Of a DNA stretch of 64,000 nt, positions 1 through 8,858 are shown piece by piece; position 1 is the stretch's first letter, and every line of letters begins with the position of its first letter. Where the stretch lies: contig NZ_CP037423.1 in NCBI RefSeq assembly GCF_007754155.1, positions 2,976,001 to 3,040,000 on the forward strand, given 5' to 3'. The stretch is from Stieleria neptunia (GTDB lineage: Bacteria > Planctomycetota > Planctomycetia > Pirellulales > Pirellulaceae). The notes beneath the pieces are model-generated. The model had not been told where the DNA came from, did no database searches, and was given only the letters and a program-made list of their open reading frames with translations. The position numbers and the translations under genes were made by a program.

Positions 1-118
1 GCGCGGTCAAATCGGAAACCGGATCACGCGTGAGAGAGTCTTGAGCACTGATCGTTGGACGGGACATTGCCAATGCGGACGTTCCCGCGAGCGCGCCGAG
101 GAACTGGCGGCGAGGCAT
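1..118 (-). CDS. N-terminus of a Tat-exported protein (partial, runs off window)
   Basis: The first 39 codons read MPRRQFLGALAGTSALAMS and continue to the window edge. The paired arginines followed by Q-F-L, a short hydrophobic stretch and small residues before a probable cleavage site are the pattern of a twin-arginine or twin-arginine-like signal peptide, so the mature protein should be periplasmic or extracellular. In planctomycetes such heads are common on DUF1501 proteins, oxidoreductases and sugar-isomerase-fold proteins, but nothing of the mature domain is visible, so no function is assigned. The open frame and the clean signal peptide make the start at 118 convincing. Confidence 0.6.
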   Translation of the reverse strand, partial: MPRRQFLGALAGTSALAMSRPTISAQDSLTRDPVSDLTA

Positions 119-296
119 TGACTTTCGAAGGTAGGTTCTCATGGCGGGCAAAACGTTGGGGGCTAATGCGAGTAACGGGGGAAGGCATCTATCACGGTAG
201 GCGGCGGACCTCTCTGCAGACGGCCCTGTCCAACCGGCGGTCGGCAACTTGTGACGAAATGAACACAGGATGGGGGCAATATCGCGGGGGGCGAAG

Positions 297-1103
297 TCAC
301 TGCACTGCAGCGTTCTGGAAACGGAACCCGGTCTTCGGGTCAGGGAAAGCGATCATCGCGGTGCCGTTGCAGCCTTCGTCTTTCTCGCAACGACCGCTGC
401 CGACCAGAAGGCGGCCGCCTGTCATCCCCTCGATCCCGAGTGAGCAGTCGATCTCGTAGCGACCCGTCATCTCGAAATCGGCGTCGGTGACGAGTAGGAT
501 TCTGGGATTGCCGTAGCAGCCAAACCACCAGCGGTCGTGAGCGAACGTCGCTGTCTGAATTCCCAACAGCGTGTGTCCGCTTTTGATGACGTGTTTTTTC
601 AGGAACTTGAACTCGTCGTCATACTCGTAGACGTAGTTCTCCTCGACTCCACCCGGCAGGCCGCCGACGACGAAGAAGCGTCCGTCCCGAACGCCGATCC
701 CGCCTGCCCCGTGGAAGACTTCCTGTGTTTCGTGCCGGGCAAGCTGCTGGAGCGAATCGGCGTCGTAGACGTAGACCCATGAATCGGCATTCCCCTTCGG
801 ATCATTGAATTTGCCAAGGTTCACCGCGACGAAGAGTTTGCCGTCGTGAATGCAGAGGTCGCCGTGGTGATTGGCGACAGGGATCTTCTTCAGCACCTTC
901 CCCGTTGTGTCCGTTTTCACCAGAGTCGTCGTGAACGACCAGTAGATCGACGTTTCGTCCGTGCAAACGCCTTGAAGGTGATGTTGGTACGTTCCTTCGC
1001 AATCGACCTTGAACGTCTCACCGTCATTGACGGTCTGCCACGGTTTGGCGGCGTTCGCTGCCAACGGCAAGACGGCGAGTAGGCAAGTAATCGGCGTTCT
1101 CAT
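297..1103 (-). CDS. Secreted beta-propeller-like hypothetical protein
   Basis: The frame is open upstream to 1217, but the ATG at 1103 gives a clean signal peptide (MRTPITCLLAVLPLAANA), so that start is chosen, giving 268 residues. The mature part has repeated short strand-like segments of the kind GKLFVAVN, GRFFVVGG and GRLLVGSG, each followed by a phrase about reading or displaying a value, which resembles a small six- or seven-bladed propeller. Several cysteines (near CTDE, CIHD, CSLG, CEKDEGC) suggest disulfides in an exported protein. No catalytic motif is recognised. Substrate and role are unknown; a polysaccharide- or ligand-binding propeller is only a guess. Confidence 0.7.
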   Translation of the reverse strand: MRTPITCLLAVLPLAANAAKPWQTVNDGETFKVDCEGTYQHHLQGVCTDETSIYWSFTTTLVKTDTTGKVLKKIPVANHHGDLCIHDGKLFVAVNLGKFNDPKGNADSWVYVYDADSLQQLARHETQEVFHGAGGIGVRDGRFFVVGGLPGGVEENYVYEYDDEFKFLKKHVIKSGHTLLGIQTATFAHDRWWFGCYGNPRILLVTDADFEMTGRYEIDCSLGIEGMTGGRLLVGSGRCEKDEGCNGTAMIAFPDPKTGFRFQNAAVQ

Positions 1104-1308
1104 GGAGCTTTTGGGGTGATTAGGAACTTTGGTGAACACACCAGGATATCCTCCAGCAACTCTGCATGCATGACCACTGAGCGGAATCGTGAAGCGTGGT
1201 AAGTGAATCCCAAGCATTCGTGATCGATCCCAATCAGTGGTCGGGTGGGGGGGGGCGGTGGCGAGCGTGACTGACGCGAGTCACGTGGTCTCGTTGGCAA
1301 CCACCATT

Positions 1309-2535
1309 CTACTCCGCTTTTAGTCCTTGTTCTTCAAGCCATGCCGCAACCGCGGCGCGGTCTTTCTGTAACCCGTCGAAGCTTGAGCTCGTTACCTTGG
1401 CCTTGGATCCATAGCCGGGCCGAATCGGATGGATGTATCGGACGCGGTTGTAACCGTTGTGGCTCGGAGTTTCTGTCGCATAGTCGAGTGCATCGAGTCC
1501 GGCGCGGCCGCCACGAACGTCGTTGAACAGGGACGCGATCAATTTTCCTCGTTCGGTCCTATAGACTGTGCCGTAGATTCCAATGCCCATCCCGCCTCGA
1601 TTGGTGACCGCCGTCGATTGATTCCAGCGCACCGTCACGACCGTTTGACGTCCTCCTTTGGCGAGTTCCGTCGTGTCGCATCCGAGGTTCGAGACGGCGT
1701 GAAGATCGGCGCCCCGGTCGACGAGTAGCTTGACCAGTGCCAGATCGCCCGCGGCGGCTGCGAAATGCAACAGCGTTTTGCCACCACAGCGTGCGTCCAC
1801 CTTCAGTTCTCCGCTTTCGATGCCGGAGACGATCGCAGCGGAATCGCCAAGAATCAATGCTTCAATCTCTTTGGGGTACTTCAAGGTGGTGCTGCGATAG
1901 GTGGGTTGGATCAAAGCCAGTTCATCCAGGCTCAAGCCGGATGCGTGCTGCCATTGCGAGAGACCCTCTGTCTTGATGTCACGCAGGAAATCGAGTTGGT
2001 GTTCGCGGTTGATGGTGTCCGCCAGAGGCGTGTTGCCGGATGTCGCGATCAGATGCCCGACGGCGCAGTGCGTGCCCCACGGATCGATGAAAACCGGGCG
2101 GCGATCCGATGCGAGGACGTTCAGTGGGAATCTTCCGTCCTGCATGTATGTCTGCAACGTTCGGAGATGTGCCGAGCGTTGTTCAAGTTGCGAGTCGCTG
2201 AGGTGCGAAACGTCTGCAGATTGCAATTGGCTGATCACCAATTGGAGATGGGTTTGGATCAGCGAAACGTCACTGTCCATGGAGATTGCTTCGTTGAGGA
2301 TTTCGAAGTCGGGTGTGCGATTCGCCCAATTCTCGTTTAGGTCACACAGCTGTCGGTACAGCGAATCGTGGGCGTCGACTTGAGTGCCAGCGAGGCTCGG
2401 GGAACCTGACGTTTCGATGGACGAGGAGACGGGGGTTGGCGGGCTGGCTGAGAGCGGGACTGCGACGGCGAGCAGTGCCAGGAACGCGAGTGCGGAGAGT
2501 GATTGGGAGAGCGTTTTTATGCGGATCATTGTCAT
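1309..2535 (-). CDS. Exported ankyrin-repeat protein
   Basis: The frame stays open far upstream, but everything before 2535 is translated minisatellite, so the ATG at 2535 (MTMIRIKTLSQ followed by a strong hydrophobic signal ending VPLSA) is taken as the true start, giving 408 residues. Around residues 245-280 there is a clear ankyrin repeat (GGKTLLHFAAAAGDLALVK, then LLVDRGADLH), with a weaker second one. A middle segment with FIDPWGTHCAVGHLI around residues 148-165 is a block I associate with planctomycete exported proteins but cannot name. The role is presumably protein-protein binding outside the cytoplasm. The upstream repeat array lies directly in its promoter region. Confidence 0.7.
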   Translation of the reverse strand: MTMIRIKTLSQSLSALAFLALLAVAVPLSASPPTPVSSSIETSGSPSLAGTQVDAHDSLYRQLCDLNENWANRTPDFEILNEAISMDSDVSLIQTHLQLVISQLQSADVSHLSDSQLEQRSAHLRTLQTYMQDGRFPLNVLASDRRPVFIDPWGTHCAVGHLIATSGNTPLADTINREHQLDFLRDIKTEGLSQWQHASGLSLDELALIQPTYRSTTLKYPKEIEALILGDSAAIVSGIESGELKVDARCGGKTLLHFAAAAGDLALVKLLVDRGADLHAVSNLGCDTTELAKGGRQTVVTVRWNQSTAVTNRGGMGIGIYGTVYRTERGKLIASLFNDVRGGRAGLDALDYATETPSHNGYNRVRYIHPIRPGYGSKAKVTSSSFDGLQKDRAAVAAWLEEQGLKAE

Positions 2536-2714
2536 GTTTGAATGGTGAGCGAGTTGGGTTTGGGTTAAGGGTGTCCAAAACGACCTGCGAATTCCGTCTG
2601 GTAGCCGCCCAAAAGAATTTGCCGGTTTTTCGAAGAAACACTGACCGCAGCGGTCGGGGGACGCTCGCCCGTGACATTTGCTCCTTTGTCGTTTTTGTCG
2701 TGAGTTGGCAAAAC

Positions 2715-2924
2715 GATGGGGGCAGAATGATGGGGGCAGAATGATGGGGGCAGAATGATGGGGGCAGAATGATGGGGGCAGAATGATGGGGGCAGAATGA
2801 TGGGGGCAGAATGATGGGGGCAGAATGATGGGGGCAGAATGATGGGGGCAGAATGATGGGGGCAGAATGATGGGGGCAGAATGATGGGGGCAGAATGATG
2901 GGGGCAAAACGATGGGGGCAAAAC
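2715..2924. repeat. Minisatellite, 14-bp unit, about 15 copies
   Basis: The unit GATGGGGGCAGAAT is repeated head to tail about 15 times, the last two units carrying CAAAAC in place of CAGAAT. It abuts a second array with a 16-bp version of the same core. The G5 run every 14 bases makes the plus strand a possible quadruplex former. Long reading frames through it (for example a PPSFCPHHSAP pattern) are artefacts of the repeat lacking stops. Confidence 0.95.
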
Positions 2925-3076
2925 GATGAGGTGGCAGAATGATGGGGTGGCAGAATGATGGGGTGGCAGAATGATGGGGTGGCAGAATGATGGGGTGGCA
3001 GAATGATGGGGTGGCAGAATGATGGGGTGGCAGAATGATGGGGTGGCAGAATGATGGGGTGGCAGAATGATGGGGT
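2925..3076. repeat. Minisatellite, 16-bp unit, about 9.5 copies
   Basis: The unit GATGGGGTGGCAGAAT follows the 14-bp array without a gap. It differs from the 14-bp unit by a GT/GG insertion in the centre. The same order, 14-bp array then 16-bp array on the same strand, recurs at 9089-9300. Confidence 0.95.
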
Positions 3077-3283
3077 GATGCCGCATTTCTGGTTCGGGGT
3101 AAGGCGACGGCAGCGCCCTCTGAAAACGGACATGCCGCCCAGGTTTCCGGTCAAGGGATGAGAACGATCCGCTATCGATCCCGATGGCGAAACCTGGAAT
3201 GGCGTCCACCCGAACGCGGCTGGCCAGGGTTAGAATCGTCGTTGAAGGCGGTGCCGCTTCTTTTCTCGATCGGAACAATCACC

Positions 3284-5323
3284 ATGTCCAGACTTTCTGC
3301 ATTCGTCGTGTCGGTCTGCCTCTGTGCCATCTCTTCTGCCGCCGAGCCTCGGCCCAATGTGCTGTTCATCGTGGTTGACGACTTGAAGCCCGTCCTCGGT
3401 TGTTATGGTGACCCGACGGCCATCACGCCGGCGATGGATCGCATTTCCTCAGGCGGCACGGTGTTCCTCAACGCGCACTGCCCCTGGCCAAATTCCGGGC
3501 CGGCGCGTGCCAGCGTGATGATGTCGCTTCGCCCGGAAGCACACGGTGTGATGGACGTCGCGACCAGCATGCGAGCCAAGGACCCCAAACTTCAGACGCT
3601 GCCACAGCATTTTAAAAACAACGGCTACGCCACCGCTGGTACCGGAAAGATCTACGACCCACGCTGCGTTGATGACAGGGAAACGCATGACGAGCCTTCT
3701 TGGTCGGTGCCGTTTAGAAAGTTTGCGTATGCCAAAACGAAGTTCAAGAATGCGAGTCGATTTGCGTTGATGGCCGATGTCCGGGACGATGAGTTGCCCG
3801 ACGGCCAGATCGCCGCGAGCGGCATCGAGTTGTTGCGCACGTTGAGCCGGTCTGATGCACCGTTTTTCTTGGCCGTCGGTTTCATGAAACCGCATCCTCC
3901 GTTGATTGCCCCCCAAAAGTATTGGGAGTTGTATCAGCGAGATCAGTTTTCGTTGTCGCCCCATCGCGGACCGATCGAGTACGCGAGCGGATTTTCGGTT
4001 CACGGCACCAGCATGATGCGCGGCTATGAAGGCGTGCCTGCTGATGGAGAATTCTCCGAACCGCTGCAACGCGAAATCATTCACGGCTACTATGCCTGCG
4101 CCTCGTATGTTGACGCGCAGATCGGATTGCTGGTGGATGAACTCGAAACCCTGGGGCTGGCTGACAACACCACGATCGTACTTTGCGGTGACAACGGCTT
4201 TCATCTTGGTGATCACGGGATGTGGGGCGTGAACAGTCCGCTCGAACAAGCGTCGCGCGTGCCGCTGATCATTCGGCCTGCATCGGGCACGGCCATCGCA
4301 TCGACGACCGAGCCGGTTGAATCCATCGACCTCTTTCCGACGCTTTGCGAACTGTCCGGGATTCAATGCCCAGAAACCATCAGCGGTCGAAGCCTGGTGC
4401 CTCTGGTCAATGGTACCGCCGATCAAGTACGTGACGGTGCCATCACGGTTTTCAAGAACCGCGGATCCATCGCGTACTCCTATCGCACCGATCAATACCG
4501 CTACACCGAATGGGTCAACAAGTACAACAAGATCGCCGCCAGGGAATTGTATGATTACAAGATCGACCCGCACGAAACAAGGAATCGGTCGGCTGATCCG
4601 GAGTACGCCGAATTGCGTCTTCGACTGGCAAGACAGATGCGAGCGGACGCTTCGGATTGTCAGCGACTGCGAGCGGTGTCCGCCGTCAGTGACGTGGCGC
4701 TGGGCATGCGGACACCTGACGTCAACACGCTGGCGGCGGCCGCGGAGGCACTCAAGCGTTTGAAGGAAGGCAATGCGCGATTCGTTTCCGGTCAATCCAT
4801 CCATCCGCATGAAACACGGAACTGGCGATCCCAATTGGAAGAGGGGCAGCATCCGTTCGCGGTCGTACTCGGCTGTAGCGATTCCCGTGTCCCTCCCGAA
4901 TTGCTGTTCGATCAAGGTTTTGGAGATTTGTTTGTGATCCGGGTCGCGGGCAACGTGGTCGACACCGATGTCACGGCCAGCATCGAGTATGCCGTGCACT
5001 ACCTGGAGACACCGCTGGTGCTGATTCTGGGGCATACCGGCTGTGGGGCCGTCAAGGCAACCGTGGACCACTTTGACAACCCGAGTGAGCAGCCGAGGGA
5101 GGTCGTTGCACTGATCAAGCGGATCGAACCTGCGTTGAAGAACGTCCCGGAGGACGCCCAGGGCGCCGAGCGAATGAGTGGCGCCGTGCGGACCAACGTC
5201 ATCCACGCCGTCCAGAAACTTTCCAGCATTGCCGACGTCCGCCAAAGCATCGGGATGGGACAGGTCCGCATTGTTGGCGCAGTCTACAACATGCACACCG
5301 GTACGGTGGACGTCATCGAATAG
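3284..5323 (+). CDS. Secreted sulfatase fused to beta-carbonic anhydrase
   Basis: The ATG at 3284 gives a signal peptide (MSRLSAFVVSVCLCAISSA) and 679 residues; the frame extends upstream without sense. Residues ~20-465 are an iduronate-2-sulfatase-like domain: metal-binding VDDLKP, the active-site S-G-P-A-R at Ser71 (serine where most family members have the formylglycine cysteine), and GDNGFHLGDHGMW. From about residue 480 (AAAEALKRLKEGNARF) to the end is a complete beta-carbonic anhydrase with C531-S-D533-S-R535 and H584-T-G-C587 zinc-site motifs. No stop or frameshift separates the two. The sulfatase should remove sulfate esters from polysaccharides; the second domain interconverts CO2 and bicarbonate. 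Both would act outside the cytoplasm. A physiological link is not known to me. Confidence 0.9.
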   Translation: MSRLSAFVVSVCLCAISSAAEPRPNVLFIVVDDLKPVLGCYGDPTAITPAMDRISSGGTVFLNAHCPWPNSGPARASVMMSLRPEAHGVMDVATSMRAKDPKLQTLPQHFKNNGYATAGTGKIYDPRCVDDRETHDEPSWSVPFRKFAYAKTKFKNASRFALMADVRDDELPDGQIAASGIELLRTLSRSDAPFFLAVGFMKPHPPLIAPQKYWELYQRDQFSLSPHRGPIEYASGFSVHGTSMMRGYEGVPADGEFSEPLQREIIHGYYACASYVDAQIGLLVDELETLGLADNTTIVLCGDNGFHLGDHGMWGVNSPLEQASRVPLIIRPASGTAIASTTEPVESIDLFPTLCELSGIQCPETISGRSLVPLVNGTADQVRDGAITVFKNRGSIAYSYRTDQYRYTEWVNKYNKIAARELYDYKIDPHETRNRSADPEYAELRLRLARQMRADASDCQRLRAVSAVSDVALGMRTPDVNTLAAAAEALKRLKEGNARFVSGQSIHPHETRNWRSQLEEGQHPFAVVLGCSDSRVPPELLFDQGFGDLFVIRVAGNVVDTDVTASIEYAVHYLETPLVLILGHTGCGAVKATVDHFDNPSEQPREVVALIKRIEPALKNVPEDAQGAERMSGAVRTNVIHAVQKLSSIADVRQSIGMGQVRIVGAVYNMHTGTVDVIE

Positions 5324-5353
5324 TCGTCCGACTTAAGGCGATCGCTTTTCTGA

Positions 5354-5422
5354 TGTACGATGGCCCTTCCGGGCCGTCGCCCGTGGGGCTCTGCGCGACG
5401 ACCTAGAAAGGACGTCGTACAC
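5354..5422. repeat. REP-like palindromic element
   Basis: An imperfect palindrome with outer arms GTACGA/TCGTAC and an inner GGCCCTTCCGGGCC hairpin lies just after the sulfatase-anhydrase stop. It resembles the short interspersed palindromes that litter Pirellulaceae intergenic regions; it may double as a terminator, but there is no T-tract. Confidence 0.6.
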
Positions 5423-5504
5423 CCCTCCGACGACCACCTCTCACCCATTTGGTCAGATCATTCAGATTTGTCGCGTTTCGCGCTAGCCCTAAGCTGGACG
5501 GTCT

Positions 5505-7249
5505 CTAACCCGGATATTGCATCCGCTGATACGATTCCCCCTATAGCGCGAAAGCCTTAGTTCGTGTATCTATTGGAGTTACGACACTTCACAGAACACG
5601 AAACCAAGGCTTTCGGCAATGACAAAGCGTAATCGAAAACGTCCCGCATTGAAACGCCTCCGCAGGCAGGCCGTTGAGGTGGATTTCAACGGCGGATCGC
5701 TCACCTCCGACGGAGGCCTCGTCCTGCTTCGTGAAGTCGACAAAAAGCTCAATTTGATCGAGCGGATTGACCAAGCCATCGACGACCCACGTGATCCGTT
5801 TCACACCAAGCATTCGCAAGCGGAAATCCTCATCAGTCGAATCTTTGCGATCGCTGCAGGATACGAAGATGCAAACGATCAACAGCATCTTCGCAACGAT
5901 GCCGCCTTTCAAGTCGCCGCCGGACGGACCCCTCGAATCAATGCCGGGGCGGACGACGATGAAGATCCCACTCTGGCAAGTCCCTCGACGCATTCGCGAT
6001 TTGAAAATCGAATCGGCAAAAAAGAACTCTTCGAGCTCAGCAAGATCCTCGTTGATATTTTCCTTGACAGCTTCGACACCCCGCCTGGTGAAATCACGCT
6101 CGATCTAGACGCAACGGACGACAAGGTACACGGCGAGCAAGAAAGAAGGGCTTTCAATGCCTACTACGACAGTTACTGCTTCCAACCGCTGTACGTATTT
6201 TGCGGCGACCAACTTCTCGTCTCTTATCTTCGTGCGGCCAATCTCGGTGATGCACACCACGCACGCGGGATCACAAAATTACTCGTCGCAAGGATCCGCA
6301 AACGATGGCCTCAGGTCAAAATTACCCTTCGTGGTGACGGAGGCTTTGCGATCGAACGCCTGATGCGTTGGTGCGACAAAAACGATGTCCACTACATCTT
6401 TGGTTTGCCCAAGAATAAGGTTTTAGTCAAGGAAATTGCTTGCGAAATGACACGGGCAAGAATCCTTCGATCACACCGGGGTGGGAAACAAGCCTGCTTC
6501 AAATGGTTTCGCTATCGCACCGGCAGGACTTGGGACCGCCATCGCTGGGTGGTCGGCAAAGCAGAGTACACTGGCAAAGGCCCCAATCCTCGCTTCGTCG
6601 TAACAAACCGTTTCTCAAGTGATGGCATTGTCGACACGACCTACCATCGACCGATGGTCAACGGCAAAAGGCAACCGTTGCAAGTTAAGACTCCAGGAAC
6701 ATGGTGTTCTGTCGCCTTTGACCCGGAGAAGTTTTATCGAGAGCACTACTGCATGCGTGGCGAGATGGAGAATCGGATCAAAGAACAACAGCTTTGCCTG
6801 TTCGCTGATCGCACCAGTTGCACCCGTTTTATTGCCAATCAGTTCCGCGTGATGCTTTCATCATTTGCTTACGTTCTACTCGATGGGGTGCGTCGCCTGG
6901 GCCTGAGTGGAACGAAACATAGTCGTCTACGCGTGGACACAATTCGATTGCGTCTATTGAAAATTGCAGCACGCGTGCGTGTGACTTGCCGTCGTGTGAT
7001 CTTTCATCTCTGCAGCCACTGCCCCTGGGAACCGCTGTTCAATCAGGTGCTGACGCGTCTTTGTCGTAGCGACTAGCTACCCCCATCGCATCGCGATTCA
7101 TCACCCAGCGACAATTTTGTCCTCTGGGGGTGGGGGGCCTCTGCCCAAAGCCAATCAATTGCAGCGAAAATCGGCCATAATAGGCAACGCCGCCGTAACT
7201 CAGTCCAAAATCACAGTCAACCACTCAGCGGATGCAATATCCGGGCTAA
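5505..7249 (+). mobile_element. IS1380-family insertion sequence with target duplication
   Basis: Perfect 21-bp inverted ends (CCCGGATATTGCATCCGCTGA at 5509-5529 and its complement at 7225-7245) bound a 1,737-bp element with one transposase gene. The four bases CTAA occur immediately outside each end (5505-5508 and 7246-7249), a target duplication of the size typical for this family. Intact ends, matching duplication and an open transposase suggest a recent, possibly active insertion. It landed between two convergent genes and does not break a recognisable gene. Confidence 0.95.
5619..7076 (+). CDS. IS1380-family transposase
   Basis: A 485-residue DDE transposase starting MTKRNRKRPALKRLRRQ. 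The N-terminus has the family pattern FNGGSLTSDGGLVLLREVD. The three acidic catalytic residues are likely in LDLDATDD, LRGDGGFA and the GEMENRIKEQQL helix, and the overall length matches IS1380 members. It has an uninterrupted frame and sits centrally in the element, about 90 bp inside the left end. It should catalyse cut-and-paste movement of the element by acting on the 21-bp inverted ends. The start is supported by the basic N-terminus; no strong ribosome site was evident. Confidence 0.93.
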   Translation: MTKRNRKRPALKRLRRQAVEVDFNGGSLTSDGGLVLLREVDKKLNLIERIDQAIDDPRDPFHTKHSQAEILISRIFAIAAGYEDANDQQHLRNDAAFQVAAGRTPRINAGADDDEDPTLASPSTHSRFENRIGKKELFELSKILVDIFLDSFDTPPGEITLDLDATDDKVHGEQERRAFNAYYDSYCFQPLYVFCGDQLLVSYLRAANLGDAHHARGITKLLVARIRKRWPQVKITLRGDGGFAIERLMRWCDKNDVHYIFGLPKNKVLVKEIACEMTRARILRSHRGGKQACFKWFRYRTGRTWDRHRWVVGKAEYTGKGPNPRFVVTNRFSSDGIVDTTYHRPMVNGKRQPLQVKTPGTWCSVAFDPEKFYREHYCMRGEMENRIKEQQLCLFADRTSCTRFIANQFRVMLSSFAYVLLDGVRRLGLSGTKHSRLRVDTIRLRLLKIAARVRVTCRRVIFHLCSHCPWEPLFNQVLTRLCRSD

Positions 7250-7293
7250 AGCCTGCACACCAGCACCGATGGGTACCGTCGATGGTCGATCGG

Positions 7294-8100
7294 TTACGGC
7301 AGTTGGTCGAACGTGTAGAACGGCAGGTTGAGTTGCTTCGCTTTGCCGAAGATCTGAGCCAGTGCTTCGGGGGTCACGAAGTGGCCTCGATCCGGCTTCG
7401 TCGCGCAGATGCGGTGCGCATAGAACACGATGATTTCGTGATTCTCTGCCGCCCGGGTCAACGCTGCGTCGATCTGCTCGAAGGTGCGATCGGGGCGAGC
7501 AGGGGCGTAGTCGATGCCCTTTGCAATCAGGCAACCTTGCTGGTTGATTCGGCCGGCAGGAACAAAGAAGGCATCGGCATCGCAGATGCGTTCGCCGTCG
7601 GCCACATTCTTTCCCGTTCGCAGATGTCGAAAGACCTTGAGCAGTGTTTCGTCCGTGACGGCGTCGTTGCGGCTCATCGGGTAGGCGAACGATGTGGGGG
7701 CGACTCCCGCAGCTTGAAACGCTTCCAGTTGCGGGCGGATTTCGTTGCGAAGAAAGACTTCGGGTGAATGATCCTGGCAGTATTCGACGGCTTTCAAATG
7801 ATGCACGCTGTGCGAACCGATCGCGTGACCATGCTTTCTCAGCCGGCGGATTGCGTCAACCGCGTGATCATCAATCTTGCCGCTGATGAAAAACGTTGCC
7901 TTGACACCGAATTCGTCAAACAGGGGAATCGTGTTGACCCAATCGTCGAAATTTCGATCGTCGAACGTCATGACGACACCGCCACGATGAACATCAAACG
8001 CCGACGACCGGTCTTCTTGGCCACGGACCTGGGACGATGAAACGATTGAAGCCAATGCCGAGGCGACAACCAATAGGAAGCGTGTTCGGTTCATGCCCAT
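7294..8100 (-). CDS. Secreted polysaccharide deacetylase (NodB-homology family)
   Basis: A 268-residue protein with a signal peptide (MGMNRTRFLLVVASALASI...). Motif 1 of the NodB fold is present as MTFDD (general base and metal aspartates) and motif 2 as SHSVHH (metal histidines); YPMSRNDA fits motif 3. These enzymes are metal-dependent de-N-acetylases or de-O-acylases of carbohydrate polymers such as chitin, xylan or peptidoglycan; the substrate here cannot be read from sequence. Its start overlaps the end of the RraA-like gene by 10 bp, so the two are probably co-transcribed. The IS element inserted 45 bp beyond its stop. Confidence 0.88.
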   Translation of the reverse strand: MGMNRTRFLLVVASALASIVSSSQVRGQEDRSSAFDVHRGGVVMTFDDRNFDDWVNTIPLFDEFGVKATFFISGKIDDHAVDAIRRLRKHGHAIGSHSVHHLKAVEYCQDHSPEVFLRNEIRPQLEAFQAAGVAPTSFAYPMSRNDAVTDETLLKVFRHLRTGKNVADGERICDADAFFVPAGRINQQGCLIAKGIDYAPARPDRTFEQIDAALTRAAENHEIIVFYAHRICATKPDRGHFVTPEALAQIFGKAKQLNLPFYTFDQLP

Positions 8101-8858
8101 TCACCTGCCTTGCCAGAGAACTCATTCTTAGCCAAATCGCCAAAGCGGGCGCAGGCATCATCGATTTCATTGAGGAGTGCTTCGGTTGACTTGCCGGCTG
8201 CGTTTCGAGCGGTCTGGATCATGGTTTGGCATTCGAAGGAATCCATCCTGCGGGCGGCGTTCAGCAGTCCAGGCGTATCCTCCGCCGGCACGGCAAGAAA
8301 CCCATGCTTGTCCGCGTGAATCAATGTTCCTGGTGTGATCGGCGTGCCGAACGCCTCGACCTCGCAGGCCCATCGGATCGGGGTGCTGTAGGCATGGCCG
8401 ACGCTCAATCTGCGGGCCAACGCTTTGAAGCCTGCGTTGGTCATTTCATCGACGTCACGAATGGAACCATCGACGATTGCGCCGACACAGCCCAGGGCTC
8501 GATGGATGTTGCTATTCACTTCACCCCAGAAGGCGCCGAATGTCGCGGGTTTGTCCAGATCCTGTACGACGACGACCTTGGGGCCCGGCACCGACGCAAC
8601 GTACCGTCGGTATTCGCTCCACGCGTTGGCATTGGCTGTCTTGTGCACGGGGTTTCCCGGTTCGATCACGACCGTCACGGCGTAGCCAACCATCGGGCCC
8701 ATCTGTGGCATGAAGTCATGAGTTTCTTCAAGGTTGAAACAGTCTCGACCGGCATCGCGTGACGTGATCTGTTCCCAGCCGTTGTAAATGGTGGGTGTGT
8801 TCCAGCGTTTCAGTTCCAGAAGCTCTGCGTGGCTGAGTGGTAGGATGTTGTCGGGCAC
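8091..8858 (-). CDS. RraA-like / HMG-aldolase family protein
   Basis: The fold is recognised from GAIVDGSIRDVDE (phosphate/metal site with conserved Arg and Asp) and HADKHGFLAVP, as in the family of RraA, 4-hydroxy-4-methyl-2-oxoglutarate aldolase and proteins once labelled dimethylmenaquinone methyltransferases. The best-supported start is a GTG at 8858 (VPDNILPLSHAELLELKRW), giving 255 residues; an alternative GTG/ATG-type start at 8933 only adds low-complexity sequence. Planctomycetes have many such paralogues, probably aldolases or decarboxylases of oxo-acids from sugar breakdown. Coupling to a deacetylase gene fits carbohydrate catabolism, but substrate is unknown. Confidence 0.8.
   Translation of the reverse strand: MPDNILPLSHAELLELKRWNTPTIYNGWEQITSRDAGRDCFNLEETHDFMPQMGPMVGYAVTVVIEPGNPVHKTANANAWSEYRRYVASVPGPKVVVVQDLDKPATFGAFWGEVNSNIHRALGCVGAIVDGSIRDVDEMTNAGFKALARRLSVGHAYSTPIRWACEVEAFGTPITPGTLIHADKHGFLAVPAEDTPGLLNAARRMDSFECQTMIQTARNAAGKSTEALLNEIDDACARFGDLAKNEFSGKAGEWA

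Noticed and set aside
2715..3076. Possible CRISPR array
   Set aside because: Repeats are contiguous tandem copies without unique spacers, and no cas genes are nearby.
2565..3278. Long minus-strand reading frames through the 14/16-bp arrays (Pro/His/Ser-rich proteins)
   Set aside because: The openness comes from the repeat lacking stops in several frames at once; composition is pure repeat with no domain or ribosome site.
3449..5296. 615-codon antisense reading frame opposite the sulfatase-anhydrase fusion
   Set aside because: It mirrors the real gene's codon pattern and has no recognisable domain; the sense strand has a signal peptide and all family motifs.
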